Of a stretch of 64,000 nucleotides of DNA, positions 22,019-34,337 are shown in pieces. The stretch is from Nansenia antarctica (Eukaryota > Chordata > Actinopteri > Argentiniformes > Microstomatidae), in the NCBI GenBank assembly GCA_963989245.1, contig OZ022339.1, forward strand, positions 14,714,989-14,778,988. Direction: 5' to 3'. The position numbers were made by a program, and so were the translations under genes. The stretch's first letter is position 1. Each line of letters opens with the position of its first letter. Below the pieces are notes generated by a model. That model did no database searches. It was not told where the DNA came from and saw only the letters and a program-made list of their open reading frames with translations.

Positions 22019-22619
22019 TAGGGCTGGGTATCGCCACTGATTTCCCAAAACGATTCGATTCCGATTCACAGCTTTCGATTCGATTCACGATTCACGATTC
22101 GATTCGATTCCGATTCGATCTAGTTACAATATACATTTTTTGCTTGAATATGAAAGAGATTCTCCGAACTAATGCTATAAATGGTTCAAGGAACCCTATA
22201 ACATGTAGCATTGTTAAAAAACATATCAATGAATTGACTCCAAAGCAGTTACATGAATATACTTTTTATTTACATATGACTTTGCTTTTGTCCAGCTCAT
22301 CTCTATCGTCACATAAAAAACAGCAAATCCAAAATGCACCCAGACATCTGACTTTAAGCCTGGTGGTGACTTGAGTGTCCCTGCCATCGCCATGTTTTTC
22401 GATTTTAGTGTTGAGACCTCACGTTGCGTGAGATATGATAAATTCTTGTAGCGCGAGATCTGGCCACGAGATCTCGTTGCGGGTTGAAGCTGCAAGCAAC
22501 AACAACACCCCAAAAAAAAAAGAAAAAATAATCGATCTCGGGATTTATGAATCGATAATCGCTCATTTAATGAAGATCGATTCAGAATCGGGAAATCGAT
22601 TTTTTTGAACCCAGCCCTA
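22019..22619. mobile_element. hAT element with perfect 8-bp duplication and transposase remnant
   Basis: Ends TAGGGCTGGGTATCG and GAACCCAGCCCTA. AAAGGCAT flanks both sides (22011-22018 and 22620-22627). Both arms hold repeated CGATTC/GAATCG motifs. On the - strand near 22380-22310 the translation includes LKSDVWVHFGFAV, the start of a BED finger as in ZBED/hAT proteins, followed by decay. Confidence 0.87.
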
Positions 22620-22649
22620 AAAGGCATAGTGTTTGTGTTTAATCATAAC

Positions 22650-23110
22650 TGCTGCAGAACATGAAGGTTTTTAGCTTAGTTTTAAATATTATGTAGATTT
22701 GAGTGTCATCCGCATAGTTGTGGTAGGTAATTTTGTTCTTTTTTATCATGTCCCAATGAAAGCATTCAATTCAATTCAATTCAATTCAATTATACTTTAT
22801 TTATCCCCGTGGGGAAATTCATTTTGCCACGCCACTCTCTAAAAACAACACATGACGATACAATACTGGGCCAGCCATGTATAGTATAAAAAACAGTAAG
22901 ATCATGATAGAAAAATTGGTAAAATGATGGCTATAGCTATGATATTAAAATACTAAAAAAGTGATGCTGATGATGATGATTTAAATAAATAAATAAATAA
23001 ATACAGATTCAATTCGATACAAATTCATGTAGAGATTGAATAGAAGGGGGCCAAGGATTGATCCTTGGGGAACCCCACCTGTCATTTTAATTTGGTCGGA
23101 CACAAAGTTG
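22650..23110 (-). pseudogene. LINE reverse-transcriptase fragment split by another repeat
   Basis: On the - strand, 23095-23010 translates to GVPQGSILGPLLFNLYMN, a classic non-LTR reverse-transcriptase motif. After an interruption, 22728-22690 gives NYADDTQIYI, containing the catalytic YADD box. The two pieces are parted by about 250 bp that end in (ATTCA)n and TATACTTTATTTATCCCCG (22768-22818), the reverse of a common fish LINE 3' end. Resembles L2/CR1-type elements. Not functional. Confidence 0.75.
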
Positions 23111-25628
23111 GAGGTAGAAATAGGAGGACATCCTCATTGTAATGCATGGAATGTATTGTGGAATGGTATTAAACACGTGAGTGTCCTGTCCTGTTGTCTC
23201 AGCTAGCTAATGACATAGCAGCTTTTTAGACCATCACTACAGCCCTAAACTCTGTATTGAGTAGTATCGATACTGTGTGCAGGGATTTGAAATAGCTACC
23301 CTATCCAAAGAAATTAGCTAAATCACCCCCTCAAGGCTTGGATTTCAGAGTGTAGCAATGTATACTACATTCAGATGGGCTACATGTTCATGTGTGAGCC
23401 AGACTACTCACTGCATATGAATTGGGTGTTTCGTATGATGGAAAACCCTTGATTTCTTCCGACTTTGATACGCTTAGTTAGTAAACCATCATCAGTCAAC
23501 GTGTGCTGTCAAGCCCACGGGAGAAAGCTCCTCATCCCCCACCCTTGGCTATGTTGTGATTGTTGTACTAGCTTTGACAGTGTTTCTCCTCCAGAAATGA
23601 GCGGATGAGAAGCTCTCTCTGATGATTATGATCCCCACACACACTAATCACAATAATGCAAAGAAATGACAGTACAAAGCAGCAATTATCAGCAGCGCTA
23701 ATTCTACAGTAGCTAGCAGCTTCCACACATCTCTTGTAGCTCTTGAAAGCTAAGCTAAGCCCAAGAGTCAAATTATAAACTGGAAAAATGATTAGGATTC
23801 CCAGTGTTTTGTTGCTCTCCGAGTAAACTGCCTGTTTTTAAGCGGGGCTGGGAAGGTAAGTGAGAGTGCGCCTTCCAAGATATGCATGAGTTTCTTCGGT
23901 TCACTTTTAGCTAGAAGCCTGGCCAAGCGAGAATCCATTTACACCAACAAAACAATCTGTTTACTTCGCTTTCCACTTTTTCAATGAGGTGGTGTCTCAG
24001 GCCCTTATTTCCTGGCTCAGGCATGCGTGCAGCGTGTTTGCACTCATCCTCTAACTGAACAGCATGGGTGTCTGCTTCTCTAAACAGGTGCCTTCTTTAA
24101 ATCCATCTCTCCTGTGTGGATAGTGTAGATGCCACTGCTCCCCCCTCACTGTGAAATACCAAATGTCAGTCCTAGAACTGTCTTCTGTCATTATGAGGAT
24201 AGGTCTTTTCTGCTCTACTGGGTGGACAAGGCAAAAGGTGCTCCAAATTGGACATAAGGTAGTACAGGAGGAAGAAGCCAGTGGGGTTGTGGGGTTCATT
24301 AGAATGGAGGGGGTTAAAATTATTATGACCTTTCCTCTCATCCTCCCAGTATCTCTTTGACCTCCATCTATGGGCCACTGTAGCTTAGTTAGTGTTGCTC
24401 TCTTTTGAACCATGGCCATGTCTTATAAAAAAGTCTAAGCCTAGTTTTAATTATGGTAATTATTTAATTTAATTATGTTAAAATTATGTTAACATATAAA
24501 TCTTAGACACTACTAAAAGCGCTATTTTGAAAGGTTTTCATAATGATCTATATGAAAACCTTTCAAAATAGAGCTTTTAGTAGTGTCTAAGATTTATATG
24601 TTTCTGTCTCCCCCCAAAAAAGAAGAAATGAAGTAGCCCATAAATATGATAATATATAGATTATAGAATCAAGTAGAACGGTGGTGGAAAAAACGCCTGG
24701 AGGATAATGGGACTTTTGAGATGGAAAGTTCAATATGTTATATTTTCGCTCGTCGCCCATTCAAAGCTTTTATTGCTTCTCTGAAACAGGGAAATTATGC
24801 TGCTCTTACTAAGGACATTACCACAATCATATACTTGAGTAAGTAAGTATGACTTTCTGTCGATTGCGGGGAGGTGGGGGGTCCATTTCTCGTCTATTAA
24901 ATGATCATGAGAAGTGTGAAGTAGGTCATTATGGAGTCATTATGCAGCGTCAGCAACATTCTCACCTACACACATTAAGCCCGCCGCATGCGATGACTGG
25001 AAATCGCTTTGAATAATCATGACCTCGTCACCTGTTCTGTAGCTGGTGGGTCTGTTCAACTTATAAGGCAGTATGACACAATCTTACTGATAACAATGTT
25101 ACACTGAACTGTGCACAAGTTAGCTGACTTTAACAGCTGTTGTTGCCGAGCTTTGCTTAGATTTGTTGATTATTGTAGGCTAGGCTAGGATCTACCATGC
25201 TGCTCTGGGGTCTGTTGTTATAATCAGTGGCTGTTTGTCTGTGTTGATCAACTGCGAACAGGAACGTGCTGGGACAAGCCCCATGACACCTGGCTCAGTG
25301 ACACATCGCCATCCCCAAACGGTGACAGTATGACAGGGACAGCATTTGCCTTTTACTCACGTGTACTCATCATAATCAATCATCATAATTTCCCTGCAAA
25401 AAGAGGCATAAGGCGTTGTGAACATCGTTGGTCCTGTTTTACCATCGGCCTTATTCCTTTTCGGGCCTCTGTTTCCCCTGAGTTGACAGTGTTGCTCCCC
25501 CCAGCCCACCTCTACCAGAGCCAGACCCCCCAGCTGTGGACTGAGAGGGGAGCAGGCTGGACGCCCTCCCTAGGGGTACCTGCAGTAGGAGGGGGGGCAG
25601 GCTCTGGTGACCTACATAGAGGCCCCTT

Positions 25629-25631
<3 letters not shown>
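23111..25631 (+). other. Intron DNA without recognised gene (apart from the palindrome at 24491)
   Basis: Mostly unique-looking sequence. 23880-24060 and 24900-25050 show no repeat signature and could be conserved non-coding DNA, but nothing in the sequence proves it. Confidence 0.35.
24491..24602. repeat. Near-perfect 112-bp palindrome (hairpin)
   Basis: Two arms of about 50 bases, reading ACATATAAATCTTAGACAC inward from the left and GTGTCTAAGATTTATATGT at the right, differ at one position (AGCGCT versus AGAGCT). A loop of about ten bases lies near 24542-24551. Confidence 0.95.

Positions 25632-25677
<46 letters not shown>
25632..25677. repeat. (GT)n microsatellite
   Basis: About 22 uninterrupted GT units. 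Confidence 0.95.
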
Positions 25678-25678
<1 letters not shown>

Positions 25679-26059
25679 ACTTAGCATTTCAGCCTCTCAC
25701 TCTTCTCTGCTTTCATTCCTGCGTCTTTCTGAGCTCAGCACAAGGGGCTCCGCTGCATGACACATTCCACTTAGTGGTAGTATGGGTAGAGGGGGGGATA
25801 GGGGGGATTGGGGGCAGGGTATGGGTGGCTAGATTTGGCTTGTTCCTCTTGTTGAAGCTGCTAACAGCGTCAGAGGTGGTGAGAGAGGAGGAGGGGGAGA
25901 TGCCGACAGCACTCTTTATCTGGCAGGGTTGGACCAACTCTCATTTGTCAAGAGGTGTCAGGTGGTGGCAGTGGCAGCATCGGTCCCTTTCCCTCGCTCC
26001 CCTCCCCCGTTCACAGCAGCACAGGCCTCTTGTTCGGTTTGGGCGGTAATGTATCCAGT

Positions 26060-27020
26060 TTTACTGCGGGATTTAAAAATCACATTTTAGGGCTTTGAGG
26101 GAGCCGCCAATTTCAAATTATGAATTTGTGACGGCGGCTGGTGAACATTTCAGTTTTTTTTACCGATTATGAAAGTACAGATTGTAAGCTTTAAATGATA
26201 CTTTGAAAGTAGTTGAAGAAGATATGCTTTGAATTAGGGATATGCACCCTAATGTCATCACTTTCATAGCATCTTCAACCACACTGATAGTGGTGCTGGA
26301 CAAACATTAAGGCATTTGTTAGATATTTGAGCACCTTCCGGAGCACAATTATTTTTATGACGGTATTGAAACGGACACCGTGGCTATTTTCAAATACCGC
26401 GGTATACCGTATTACTATTGTTTTTAAAGCCTGTGATTTTGATAGCAAGACGCTCGGGGCAATTAACATTCACAGCCGACAACGACACTCGCAGGTTGGT
26501 TACGCACATCTACCTTTTGATGAACGTTATCATTTTAATAATTATTTAACGGTTATAATTTTTTGGATGAACGTTATTAGACCCTTTAGTGGCAAGTTTA
26601 GTGGCGTTGTCGCTCCTCATCCAATCTAGACAGGAAGTGAAATGAGATGGAAAGCAGAGGGATCGAGCCCAGCTCAATACTTTCTATTTAATGGCCCATT
26701 AGTTCCTGAGGTATTCTTGGAATGGAGCTTTTCAGGATATTAAAGAGGATCGCTCTTGATGATGACTTCAGGTGAGGCTGGGGTGTCTCCACAGCTGGGC
26801 GTTAGTACTTGTGTGTTTTATGTGGGTGTGGACTTTCACTCGCGTTGTAACTTTAGCCAATCCTCTTGGGGGTTTGCACTGCTGTCTTGGGAGTGTTGTG
26901 TTCCACTATCACTCTTTACCATCTCAAGTGGTTCCCCTTTGGTCTGAATTTTCAAATCAAATCAAGTTTTATTTGTATAGCGTATTTCTCACAAGATGCG
27001 ACTCAATGCGCTTACGTTTT
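26060..27020 (+). other. Intron DNA with degraded repeats
   Basis: 26160-26260 is similar to 30840-30930 (TACCGATTATGAAAGT followed by GTAAGCTTT and AAGAAGATATGCTT). 26340-26410 has ACCGCGGTATACCGT-type palindromes typical of a degraded DNA transposon. 26955-27015 is the reverse of a fish TATAGCG-type repeat end. No gene recognised. Confidence 0.4.
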
Positions 27021-28103
27021 AAGAATTTTGGTGTTGAAGTGGTAACTACTGTATATGAGATGGCTTTCGCAGTTCTCCCTTGCCTTGTGACTCTTTGGAT
27101 GAGGTCTCTGATTTGTTTGTGTCATTGTTGCTCCAGCCAAGAGCCATTTCCAGCCATGTCTGCTTGGCTCTGGTCAGTGCCATATTCTCTGTTCCCATCA
27201 AATGTTTCATTAATGAATTAGCATTTTGTATGTTCTCACCCCTCTTTCCCCTGTTCCTCTTTCCAATCCATGATGAATATGAATGACACTACTGTCACCA
27301 GTCAGCCAGTTGGCCCAGAGTTAGAGGCCCCTGTGTGCCTGGCCCTGCAGTGCCCTTGGCCAGAAGACTGGCAGTGCCACCCTCGCTGGGCCTCAGATAA
27401 CAAGTGTTGTGATGAAACCCCATGATCCTCCATATTCTCTCATGTCACAAGTTGTGCGCACTGTGAAAAAAGTTGATTAAACTTTACCCAGCCCTCAGGG
27501 CAAAATCGAAGTGTGTGTGTGTGTACACAGCATATTCAAGGGGTTTGTGTTGCATTCTTCATAATTGGGCCTGACCTCTTCAAACCAATGTTAAGCTGTG
27601 ACGTTGCTGAGGTTTTTCACATGGCATGCACAGGGACCGTCTGCAAGTGGAAATGATAAGGTGTTCTAAACTGTAGCATCTTTACTTTTTTTTTTTGCTG
27701 GATAGCTTAACTATTATAATATATGGAGAATTGTTTGGTACTAAGCTATTATATATTCAGCTATATATGTGAAATGAATACAGTTGTATATTTTTTTTTA
27801 TGGCATTGCACAGCCCTTGTATTTGAGGCAGGCTGGTTCGTAGTTATTTGTCAAAGATTCTAAGAGGAAAACATATAGACAGTTTTTTTTTTTTTTTCTA
27901 AGAAAGCAAACGATTCAGGATGTAGGCCCGGGCTTGGTAAAGAAACTACCGTCATCTCCTGTTTGTTTCAGGCCTTTGAGAGATTGAGGGTTTCCAGAGA
28001 ACGTTTCAATGCTGTAGCCCTTCTCCCCCTCTCTCTCTGACACTTCTTATATGAACCTCCTCCTGGCTGTCTCACTCCCTGTCTCTGTCCATCCTTGGTC
28101 GTT

Positions 28104-28168
<65 letters not shown>

Positions 28169-28951
28169 CTTCTTTTCCATCACTTTTTAATCACATTGAA
28201 GAAGCCCCAGTATCACCGCTGCCCCACCCCCCACCCCTCCCCCTGTGTGTAGATTCATTGCACAGTAAAGGTATTCAGTGTTTGGAGGGGGTAGCGGGGT
28301 TGTAGATTGGACAGTAAAGGTATTCTATGTTTGGAGGGGGGTAGGGGATTGTAGATTGATGTCATACCACCCCAGGCACCAGATTGATACCCAGAGCATC
28401 CGCCCAGCGTGTGTACAATAAAGTCACATCCGAGACTCGCTCAGAGGCGGGGAAGGGGGCTGTAACGTCAAGCCTTATTTCGGGGTGTCTGTGCATCCTC
28501 ATCGGGGGTGTGTGGACCGACAGGGAGGCGTTATGCTGAGTGGGAGTGCTTTTATTTCAAGGACTGTACGCAGGGCCTGACTCATCACCGCCTCTCAGAC
28601 GGGGACTTTAAGTATGAGTCATTGGACACATCTGCAGCTCTCAGTGCAGAGCAGCTCTCTGCGGGCGGCCTCCAGGAAGACTTTAAATCAGCCGCGCTCA
28701 AGGTTTCCTGCTCCTATCAGCCCCTCTTATGACTTAAGGCCAGTCTCCCCCGGCGGCCAGTCGTGGTTAAGATCAATGTCTGCTTTGTTTCAAACCTTTT
28801 CCCATCCAGACTCCCAGCTACTTCCTTCATCTCCTTCCCTCAGTCTGACTGGGACTGGGTGACCTCACCATCTGGGGTTAGGTGTTTATTTAGGGTTTAT
28901 GTGGAAATGTATTGGGGGACAGTGTTATAGACAGTGTTGCGTTATCATTTG

Positions 28952-28986
<35 letters not shown>

Positions 28987-29232
28987 TGTGTGTGTGTGTG
29001 TGTGAGGGAGGGGTGTGTGTGTGTGGGGGGGTGGGGGGGGGGTTGTGGGGGTGTGTGTGTGTGTGTGTGTGTCCTCTCCTCTCTGAGAAGTCCATTCTGC
29101 TGGTTGTAAATCACTTAAGTCCAAATTAAGTTATGGAGAACAACCCGGGATAGGGACTTGACTGTGAAACAAATAGAAAAAGAGGCTGACATTTTGCAGG
29201 TACCCTAGGCTCCTCCTCCTCCACATGTGCGC

Positions 29233-29275
<43 letters not shown>

Positions 29276-29933
29276 ACTCCACCACTGGACACATTAGCCC
29301 AAGGCTAGACACATCAATCATACCAGTTACCGGGGCCTAGCGGTAATTGCTTAAATGTATTCAGTAGGGTAGGGATTAGGATTCCAGGCCGTACACGAGA
29401 CACTGGAGAGGATTGCAGCGCAGATTAAAGCTGAGGGAGGTCAATGTTGTTCAAATTCCGGGAAAGGAGGAACGTCAGGGCCGGGAATTCCAATATAAAT
29501 GTAAAGCAGGCCGGGGAGTCCAAAGTGAGCCGCCGCCCTGCTCGATTTGAGTCTGGCACAAGGCGAGCACAGGGCTCGTGACACACACACACACACACAC
29601 AGCCTGCTGTGTAACATACAGAAAATGGCCATTCTTGTCCAGTCACCTTCAAAATATTGACTCCCAAGCCTGGATGTGACTGGATAGGCGGCCTGGCTGG
29701 GTGTTTGGTGGCTTTCCTCTGTCTGCCTAATGCTTCCAGGCCACCGTGCCTGGCCGGGGTTTTATTTAAACGTCCATTATGGGTGTGAAGAGGGAACTGT
29801 CAGCCCCGGTCGCCATGGGGATGAGAAGGGGGCCTTGTATGGAATCATATCACAATGAGGTAGAGGAACAGGGGAGGTTGCCTGGCTCTTGTCAGAGCCC
29901 TGTCACCATCACTTCTCTCTTCATCTCACTCTC

Positions 29934-29968
<35 letters not shown>

Positions 29969-30083
29969 ATCCCTCTCTAGTCATTTGTCGTCCCCCCTCT
30001 CTTTATCCCTTTTTCCCTCTAGTCATTTGTCTCCCCCCCCCTCTCTTTTTCTCTTCCCCTCACTTAATCCCCCTCTGGTCGTT

Positions 30084-30150
<67 letters not shown>

Positions 30151-31447
30151 CAATGGCTCCAGCCTGCTCCTTTGATTCTCCCATCCTTCATCCTAGCTGA
30201 CTCGTTCCAGTTTCTCGAAAATGACACTGTGGGATTCCGTTTTATTTATTTCCTTGTTGATTTAATCTGGTGTTTTGGGGCGAGTGGGGGGTTGCTTGCT
30301 AGGCCCAAGGCGTCCTCTGGCGCCCTCCTGACTCGCTCAGCTTGACCGAGGGACAGACACACGGCGCTGTTGGAAGTGGCGTTCAAGGACACGTGGTTCT
30401 ATAGCAGGGGAGTCTGCTGCACAGTGGTTTGGAGCTCTGGACTTGGTTTGTGACCGCCTCAGGGCTGTTTCCGGTGCCAAGGTGTCATTTCTCATTTTGT
30501 CTGTTCCTGGAAATATCCTAATCTTTAATATCCCCTCTCCCCAGCTTGATGCTTACTGCCATTCATCTCCATGCCTCTCTGCTGCCGCTCCTCCTCTCTT
30601 CTCTCTGGGCATCTCCACCGAGATCTATCCTGGAGAATCAGTCACTTAGCACTGCCGTTACATGTGCGTGCACAGACAGACGCAGGCACACACACAGACT
30701 CACGCAGGCACTCACACACACGTTTAATTTGAGTCCAAGAAACAGATGCTCTTGCAATGTTGTTTTCTCATGTTCTCTACCATATTGAATACATTTGTGA
30801 CAGGGTCTGGTGGAAAAGTCCCCAAGTAGGACACCGATTTTTACCGATTATGAAAGTGCAGCTTGTAAGCTTTCAAATGGTGTGTCATAAAAATAGAATG
30901 AAAATAGTCAAAGAAGATATGCTTATTTGGAATGTTGGTACACCTCAAACTGAGAATCTGAGGAAATCGCTCTGAATCAAAACACGCATTCGCGTCGCTA
31001 CGTAGCAGCTAAGAAGAAAACATTGTTATGTACTGACATTGACAGGAAGAGATTGTTAAACAAGCAAGTCTGATTATTTTTGATGGGAGAATAAAGCTCT
31101 GCTCTTTCCCCCTCCTGTTCTCTCTCTCTCTCTCTCGTTCTCTTGTTTGATCGTGACTGTGAGCGTGATTTCGCCAGACAGTGTCACATTTTTCACTGAC
31201 GACATCTGAGAGTAAAACAGATGGATGTGTAACACAATGTGTTTTCAGTCCCGTCTGCGTCGTTCCTCCTCAATGCACAGATAGTCAGATAGTAGGGGAG
31301 GAATGGAGTCTGAATGAATGGTTTTGTTTGTGTGCCTATGTTTTAAACCACATTTTTTTATTGCTTGATTCAGATATACTAGATATCACCACTTCCCTGT
31401 TTGTCCTTCTCACACATACCTTCTGAAATCGTCTGTTGACATTTAGT
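27021..31447 (+). other. Intron DNA rich in simple repeats
   Basis: No gene recognised. (CT)n at 28105-28165, 29923-29963 and 30087-30146; (GT)n at 28953-29003 and 29050-29072; (CA)n at 29234-29272 and 29580-29600. 28540-28760 and 29290-29570 are GC-balanced, low in repeats and could be non-coding regulatory DNA. Confidence 0.5.
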
Positions 31448-31690
31448 ACAGAGTACAGAGCCTGGACTCTTTTAAGACAGGCCTGAAAAACATTTTTTAT
31501 TCAAAAACACCTTTGACTGTTGACTGTTGAACCTGTGTTCATTCTTGTGATTTCTTTAGTATTATCTTTTTCTTTTTTTTTTACTATGTTTTTAACTTGT
31601 GTTTTTGGCTATTTTTTTTTACTCTGTAGCACTCTGAGATTCTTTTGAATGAAAAGTGCAATACAAATAAAAAGCATTATTATTATTCTC
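31448..31690 (+). mobile_element. LINE 3' end directly upstream of birc6 exon C
   Basis: Starts with a decayed end of a LINE protein (LDSFKTGLKNIFYSKTPLT-like). It continues through T-rich 3' sequence and ends TGCAATACAAATAAAAAGCA followed by (TTA)n, the usual 3' end of L2-like fish LINEs. Exon C begins 36 bases further on. Confidence 0.7.
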
Positions 31691-31725
31691 TTAAGCCTTA
31701 TTTGTGACGTTCTCTGTCTCTCCAG

Positions 31726-31942
31726 TGCTGGACATGGCGCGCCACGTGCCCCTGTACCGGGCCCTGCTGGAGCTGCTGCGGGCCATCTCCACCTGCACCG
31801 CCCTGGTGCCCCTGCTGCTGCCCCTGTCAGGAGACCCCGAGGAGGACGAGGAGGACGAGGAGCACTCTGAGGGCCAGACCTCCGTGGGCATGCTGCTGGC
31901 TAAGATGAAGACCTGCGTGGACACCTACACCAACCGCCTCAG
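31726..31942 (+). CDS. birc6: birc6 exon C
   Basis: 217 nt. The acceptor is TCTGTCTCTCCAG and the donor is CTCAG|GTGGGG. It enters with two bases that complete the Val codon and leaves after two bases of an Arg codon. The translation LDMARHVPLYRALLELLRAI is a conserved helical stretch of BIRC6. It is followed by an acidic run (PEEDEEDEEHSEGQ) that I judge variable between species, and by the conserved LLAKMKTCVDTYTNRL. Confidence 0.96.
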
Positions 31943-32488
31943 GTGGGGACAGACACACAGACAAGCACACACACAAAGAACAGACCGGCTGTGTAACAGA
32001 ACACAGGTTAGCGTGATAGCATAGTCCCATGTCGTTGACTCTCCTGGGTTCAGCCCTGTAGACCGAGAGGGTCTGAGGATCTGTGACGTACCTTTAGTCA
32101 TAGCCTTCCATAATGAGCACCAAGCCCACGGCACCCCCATCACCCCCATACATCATACTGCAGGCTACGCCAGGACAGGAGTCCTCAGAGGGAGCCCTCT
32201 CACTCCAGCACTCCGCCTCGGAAAACGTCAATACTGCATGGGAACCCATCCCAGGAGTCAATATTTAAACCAACGGATGTTCCCTGAACGTGACTGAAGC
32301 ATGTATCAAACAGTCCCTCTTCGACGCTCAGCAAACCCATGTTGAATTTCCGAATTGATGAACATTTGGTTAGGCTTGAATGGTTTGGTTAAGGTCAGTT
32401 TTAGGGTCAGACCTGGGCTGTCAATGGAAGGCAAGGTCCCTTCCATGGCAACACTGTTCTAATGTAACACGATGTAAGACGATGTAAG

Positions 32489-33010
32489 CATCGTATCCAC
32501 AGCCCTCATACTGAAGCATCGTATCCACAGCCCTCATACTGAAGCATCGTATCCACAGCCCTCATACTGAAGCATCATATCCACAGCCCTCATACTGAAG
32601 CATCATACCCACAGCCCTCATACTGAAGCATCATACCCACAGCCCTCATACTGAAGCATCATACCCACAGCCCTCATACTGAAGCATCGTATCCACAGCC
32701 CTCATACTGAAGCATCATACCCACAGCCCTCATACTGAAGCATCGTATCCACAGCCCTCATACTGAAGCATCATACCCACAGCCCTCATACTGAAGCATC
32801 ATACCCACAGCCCTCATACTGAAGCATCATACCCACAGCCCTCATAGTAAAGCATCATACCCACAGCCATCATACTGAAGCATCATACCCACAGCCCTCA
32901 TACTGAAGCATCATACCCACAGCCCTCATACTGAAGCATCATACCCACAGCCCTCATACTGAAGCATCATACCCACAGCCCTCATACTGAAGCATCATAT
33001 CTACAGCCGT
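32489..33010. repeat. Minisatellite, 28-bp unit, about 18-19 copies
   Basis: Units read CATCATACCCACAGCCCTCA then TACTGAAG, with a CATCGTATCC variant scattered among them. It lies in the intron between exons C and D. Confidence 0.97.
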
Positions 33011-34061
33011 CCCTGCTCTGACGCCCGGGGAATGGAACCCACAGACAGACCTGTAACCATGGCAGCCCAGCGCCAGCCACAGAGATGGTGTGATCAGATC
33101 GCCATCGTCTTATTTAAGTGTCTCTCCCTGTTTGTATCCAGCCTGCCACTGATGGTAGTGTCTGGCCTGTTGTGGAAAGGTGGGGGAGGAGGGCTGGTGG
33201 TGCCGGAGGGGGGGATGGGCCTTAGAGAGTGGTGGTACTGTCCCCGGAGCCAAAGCTGAGGATTCTGGGGACGGAGGGAGAGAAAGAAGGATGGAGGGAC
33301 TGACTGATGGAGGGAGCTTGGCAGGTGTTCAATTTCACAAAAGGTCATGCGGAAAAGTTGCTTTTTGAACCACCCCTCATTTGCACAGGATTTGGCTAAC
33401 ATTGTCTTTGTATAAATCCATAAAACAGTTTATATATGATACTATAGTAGTGAACAATAGATAAATTAAACAAAGTAGAATCCTACAAACGATAGAGAAC
33501 CTGATTCTGTCGAGCCTGATTCTGTCAAACCAATCAGTCACAGTCAGCACTGGAGCTATAGCGCTATAAACCTTGAACAAACCAGAAGGCATGCTAGTTA
33601 CCAACAACACAGCAAAAAAAATAAACAACCGTTCTTCGCTCTTGCCGCTTTCTATCGTTTGATCGTTCAGCCCTAGTCCCTACTTCATATTCTATTTCTA
33701 GAAAAAGTATTTTATGCTGCGAGAGCTGCACAAAAGCCCCCTTTTAATTATTCATTGCACCTGGGCAGTGGAGCCCCAGCCTTGCCTCGGTTCTGTGGGT
33801 CTGAACATCATCTCTTCTCTGGCTTCACCCTCTGCTGCTCACTCCCGTAACGGCATAAAAAATGTACTTTCATTTTCGGTGTCTGGGCACCCATACAGCG
33901 GGGTGTCTTGTCTTCTAGGGCTGCACCAGGGTCAAGAATGTGTTTGTAATTGTAATTAGGCGTGATGAAGTCATGTGTGAAGGCAACGAGAAGTCTTCAT
34001 CTGAGTACAGCGTATTCCTATATGCTATTTCTATTCTCTCTCAGTTTTTTGGGTTTTTCAT
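33011..34061 (+). other. Intron DNA between exons C and D
   Basis: No gene seen. A hAT-like terminus CGTTCAGCCCTAG ends near 33676, and 33390-33670 may be a degraded element. Confidence 0.4.
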
Positions 34062-34191
<130 letters not shown>

Positions 34192-34337
34192 GTCAAAGAA
34201 AGACAAAAGCAAAGCGGCGGTGAAGCCCGACAGCTCGGACCCGGAGCCCGAGGGGCTTACCCTGCTGGTGCCCGACATCCAGAGGACGGCCGAGATCGTC
34301 TACGCCGCCACCACCAGCCTGCGGCAGGCCAATCAGG
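34192..34337 (+). CDS. birc6: birc6 exon D
   Basis: 146 nt, from the last base of the Arg codon to the first base of a Glu codon (CAGG|GTGAGC). The translation starts with a basic linker (SKKDKSKAAVKPD), then the conserved EPEGLTLLVPDIQ and AEIVYAATTSLRQANQ. The long CT run upstream is unusual for an otherwise conserved exon. Confidence 0.96.

Noticed and set aside
25330..26049. 239-codon + strand ORF
   Set aside because: Contains a (GT)n-derived run of Cys-Val repeats and no recognisable domain. An intron artefact.
29779..30345. 188-codon + strand ORF
   Set aside because: Mostly Ser-Leu repeats from two CT microsatellites.
33676..33676. Full hAT element ending at CAGCCCTAG
   Set aside because: I could not find a matching left end or flanking duplication, so only a possible terminus is mentioned.
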